A stretch of 64,000 nucleotides of DNA, from NCBI RefSeq assembly GCF_011634835.1, contig NZ_SIRP01000001.1, forward strand, positions 3,430,315 to 3,494,314, read 5' to 3'. Position 1 is the stretch's first letter, and every line of letters starts with the position of its first letter. Both the position numbers and the translations under genes were made by a program. The notes under the pieces are model-generated. The model did no database searches and was not told the origin of the DNA. It saw only the letters and a list, made by a program, of their open reading frames with translations. The stretch comes from Isoptericola sp. BMS4. Its GTDB lineage: Bacteria > Actinomycetota > Actinomycetes > Actinomycetales > Cellulomonadaceae. Below are positions 63,848 to 64,000 of the stretch, one piece after another.

Positions 63848-64000
63848 TCAGGTCAGCGCGGTCACCGGCTCGACGTCACCCACCTGGGTGTCCAGCTCGA
63901 TCACGCCGTACGTCCAGCCCTTGCGGCGGTACACGGCGGCGGGCCGAGCGGACTCCTTGTCGATGAAGAGGAAGAAGTCGTGACCGACCATCTCCATCTG
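63848..64000 (-). CDS. hpf: Ribosome hibernation promoting factor, C-terminal end (partial)
   Basis: The last 50 residues of the frame that runs off the window end are visible: EMVGHDFFLFIDKESARPAA, VYRRKGWTYGVIELDTQVGD, then a short tail. This is the conserved C-terminal dimerisation domain of long-form HPF, which forms inactive 100S ribosomes in stationary phase. The N-terminal domain lies beyond base 64000. hpf near secA is common in actinobacteria. Confidence 0.88.
   Translation of the reverse strand, partial: QMEMVGHDFFLFIDKESARPAAVYRRKGWTYGVIELDTQVGDVEPVTALT

Overview
The window is a very GC-rich stretch of an actinobacterial chromosome, most like Micrococcales and probably Cellulomonas or a close relative. 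The evidence is the GC-rich third codon positions, frequent GTG starts, ATGA/GTGA stop-start overlaps, a Kgd-type 2-oxoglutarate enzyme, a SigR/RsrA pair, the 24-residue ribosomal protein bL37, and two blocks whose gene order matches the mycobacterial argS-to-atpC and sigH-to-secA1 regions. The genus is an inference; no database was searched. No prophage, insertion sequence, CRISPR array or rRNA operon is visible.

Left third (55-21808, all on the minus strand, so read from right to left): argS, lysA, hom, thrC, thrB, rho, rpmE, prfA, prmC, tsaC, a WecA-type transferase, an AtpI-like protein, atpBEFHAGDC and a DUF2550 gene. It joins aspartate-family amino acid synthesis, transcription and translation termination, a lipid-linked glycan transferase and the F1Fo ATP synthase. 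The epsilon subunit has no C-terminal helical domain.

Middle (21887-42422): a divergent tRNA-Arg(CCG); a small accessory patch with a frameshifted membrane protein, a lipoprotein and two unknown membrane proteins; the propionate operon prpD-prpB-prpC; a CYTH protein; a VanY-like carboxypeptidase; two CNNM/CBS proteins; a two-component system; kgd; an aldo/keto reductase; an aldose-epimerase-like protein; an SGNH-like protein with altered catalytic blocks; and a DUF4097 protein.

Right third (42618-64000): bL37; rsrA and sigR with a consensus SigR autoregulatory promoter that would also give an N-terminally extended SigR; aroA-rsgA-hisN; a PadR-controlled ABC exporter with a tandem operator; an orphan CpaB/CpaE-like pair; a 69-residue MerR-like HTH protein lying near four direct repeats of exactly 10 bp; LysM and Rv3235-like proteins; secA; a Kef-type antiporter; a YcaQ-family protein; and the 3' end of hpf.

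The best candidates for something new are (1) the 10-bp-phased CATCA repeats together with the small HTH protein, which recall BldC-style head-to-tail binding, (2) a non-coding palindromic element present twice (28995-29070 and 63703-63802, the second with 29-bp perfect arms), and (3) the CpaB/CpaE-like pair whose P-loop lacks the usual lysine and which has no Tad secretion genes nearby.
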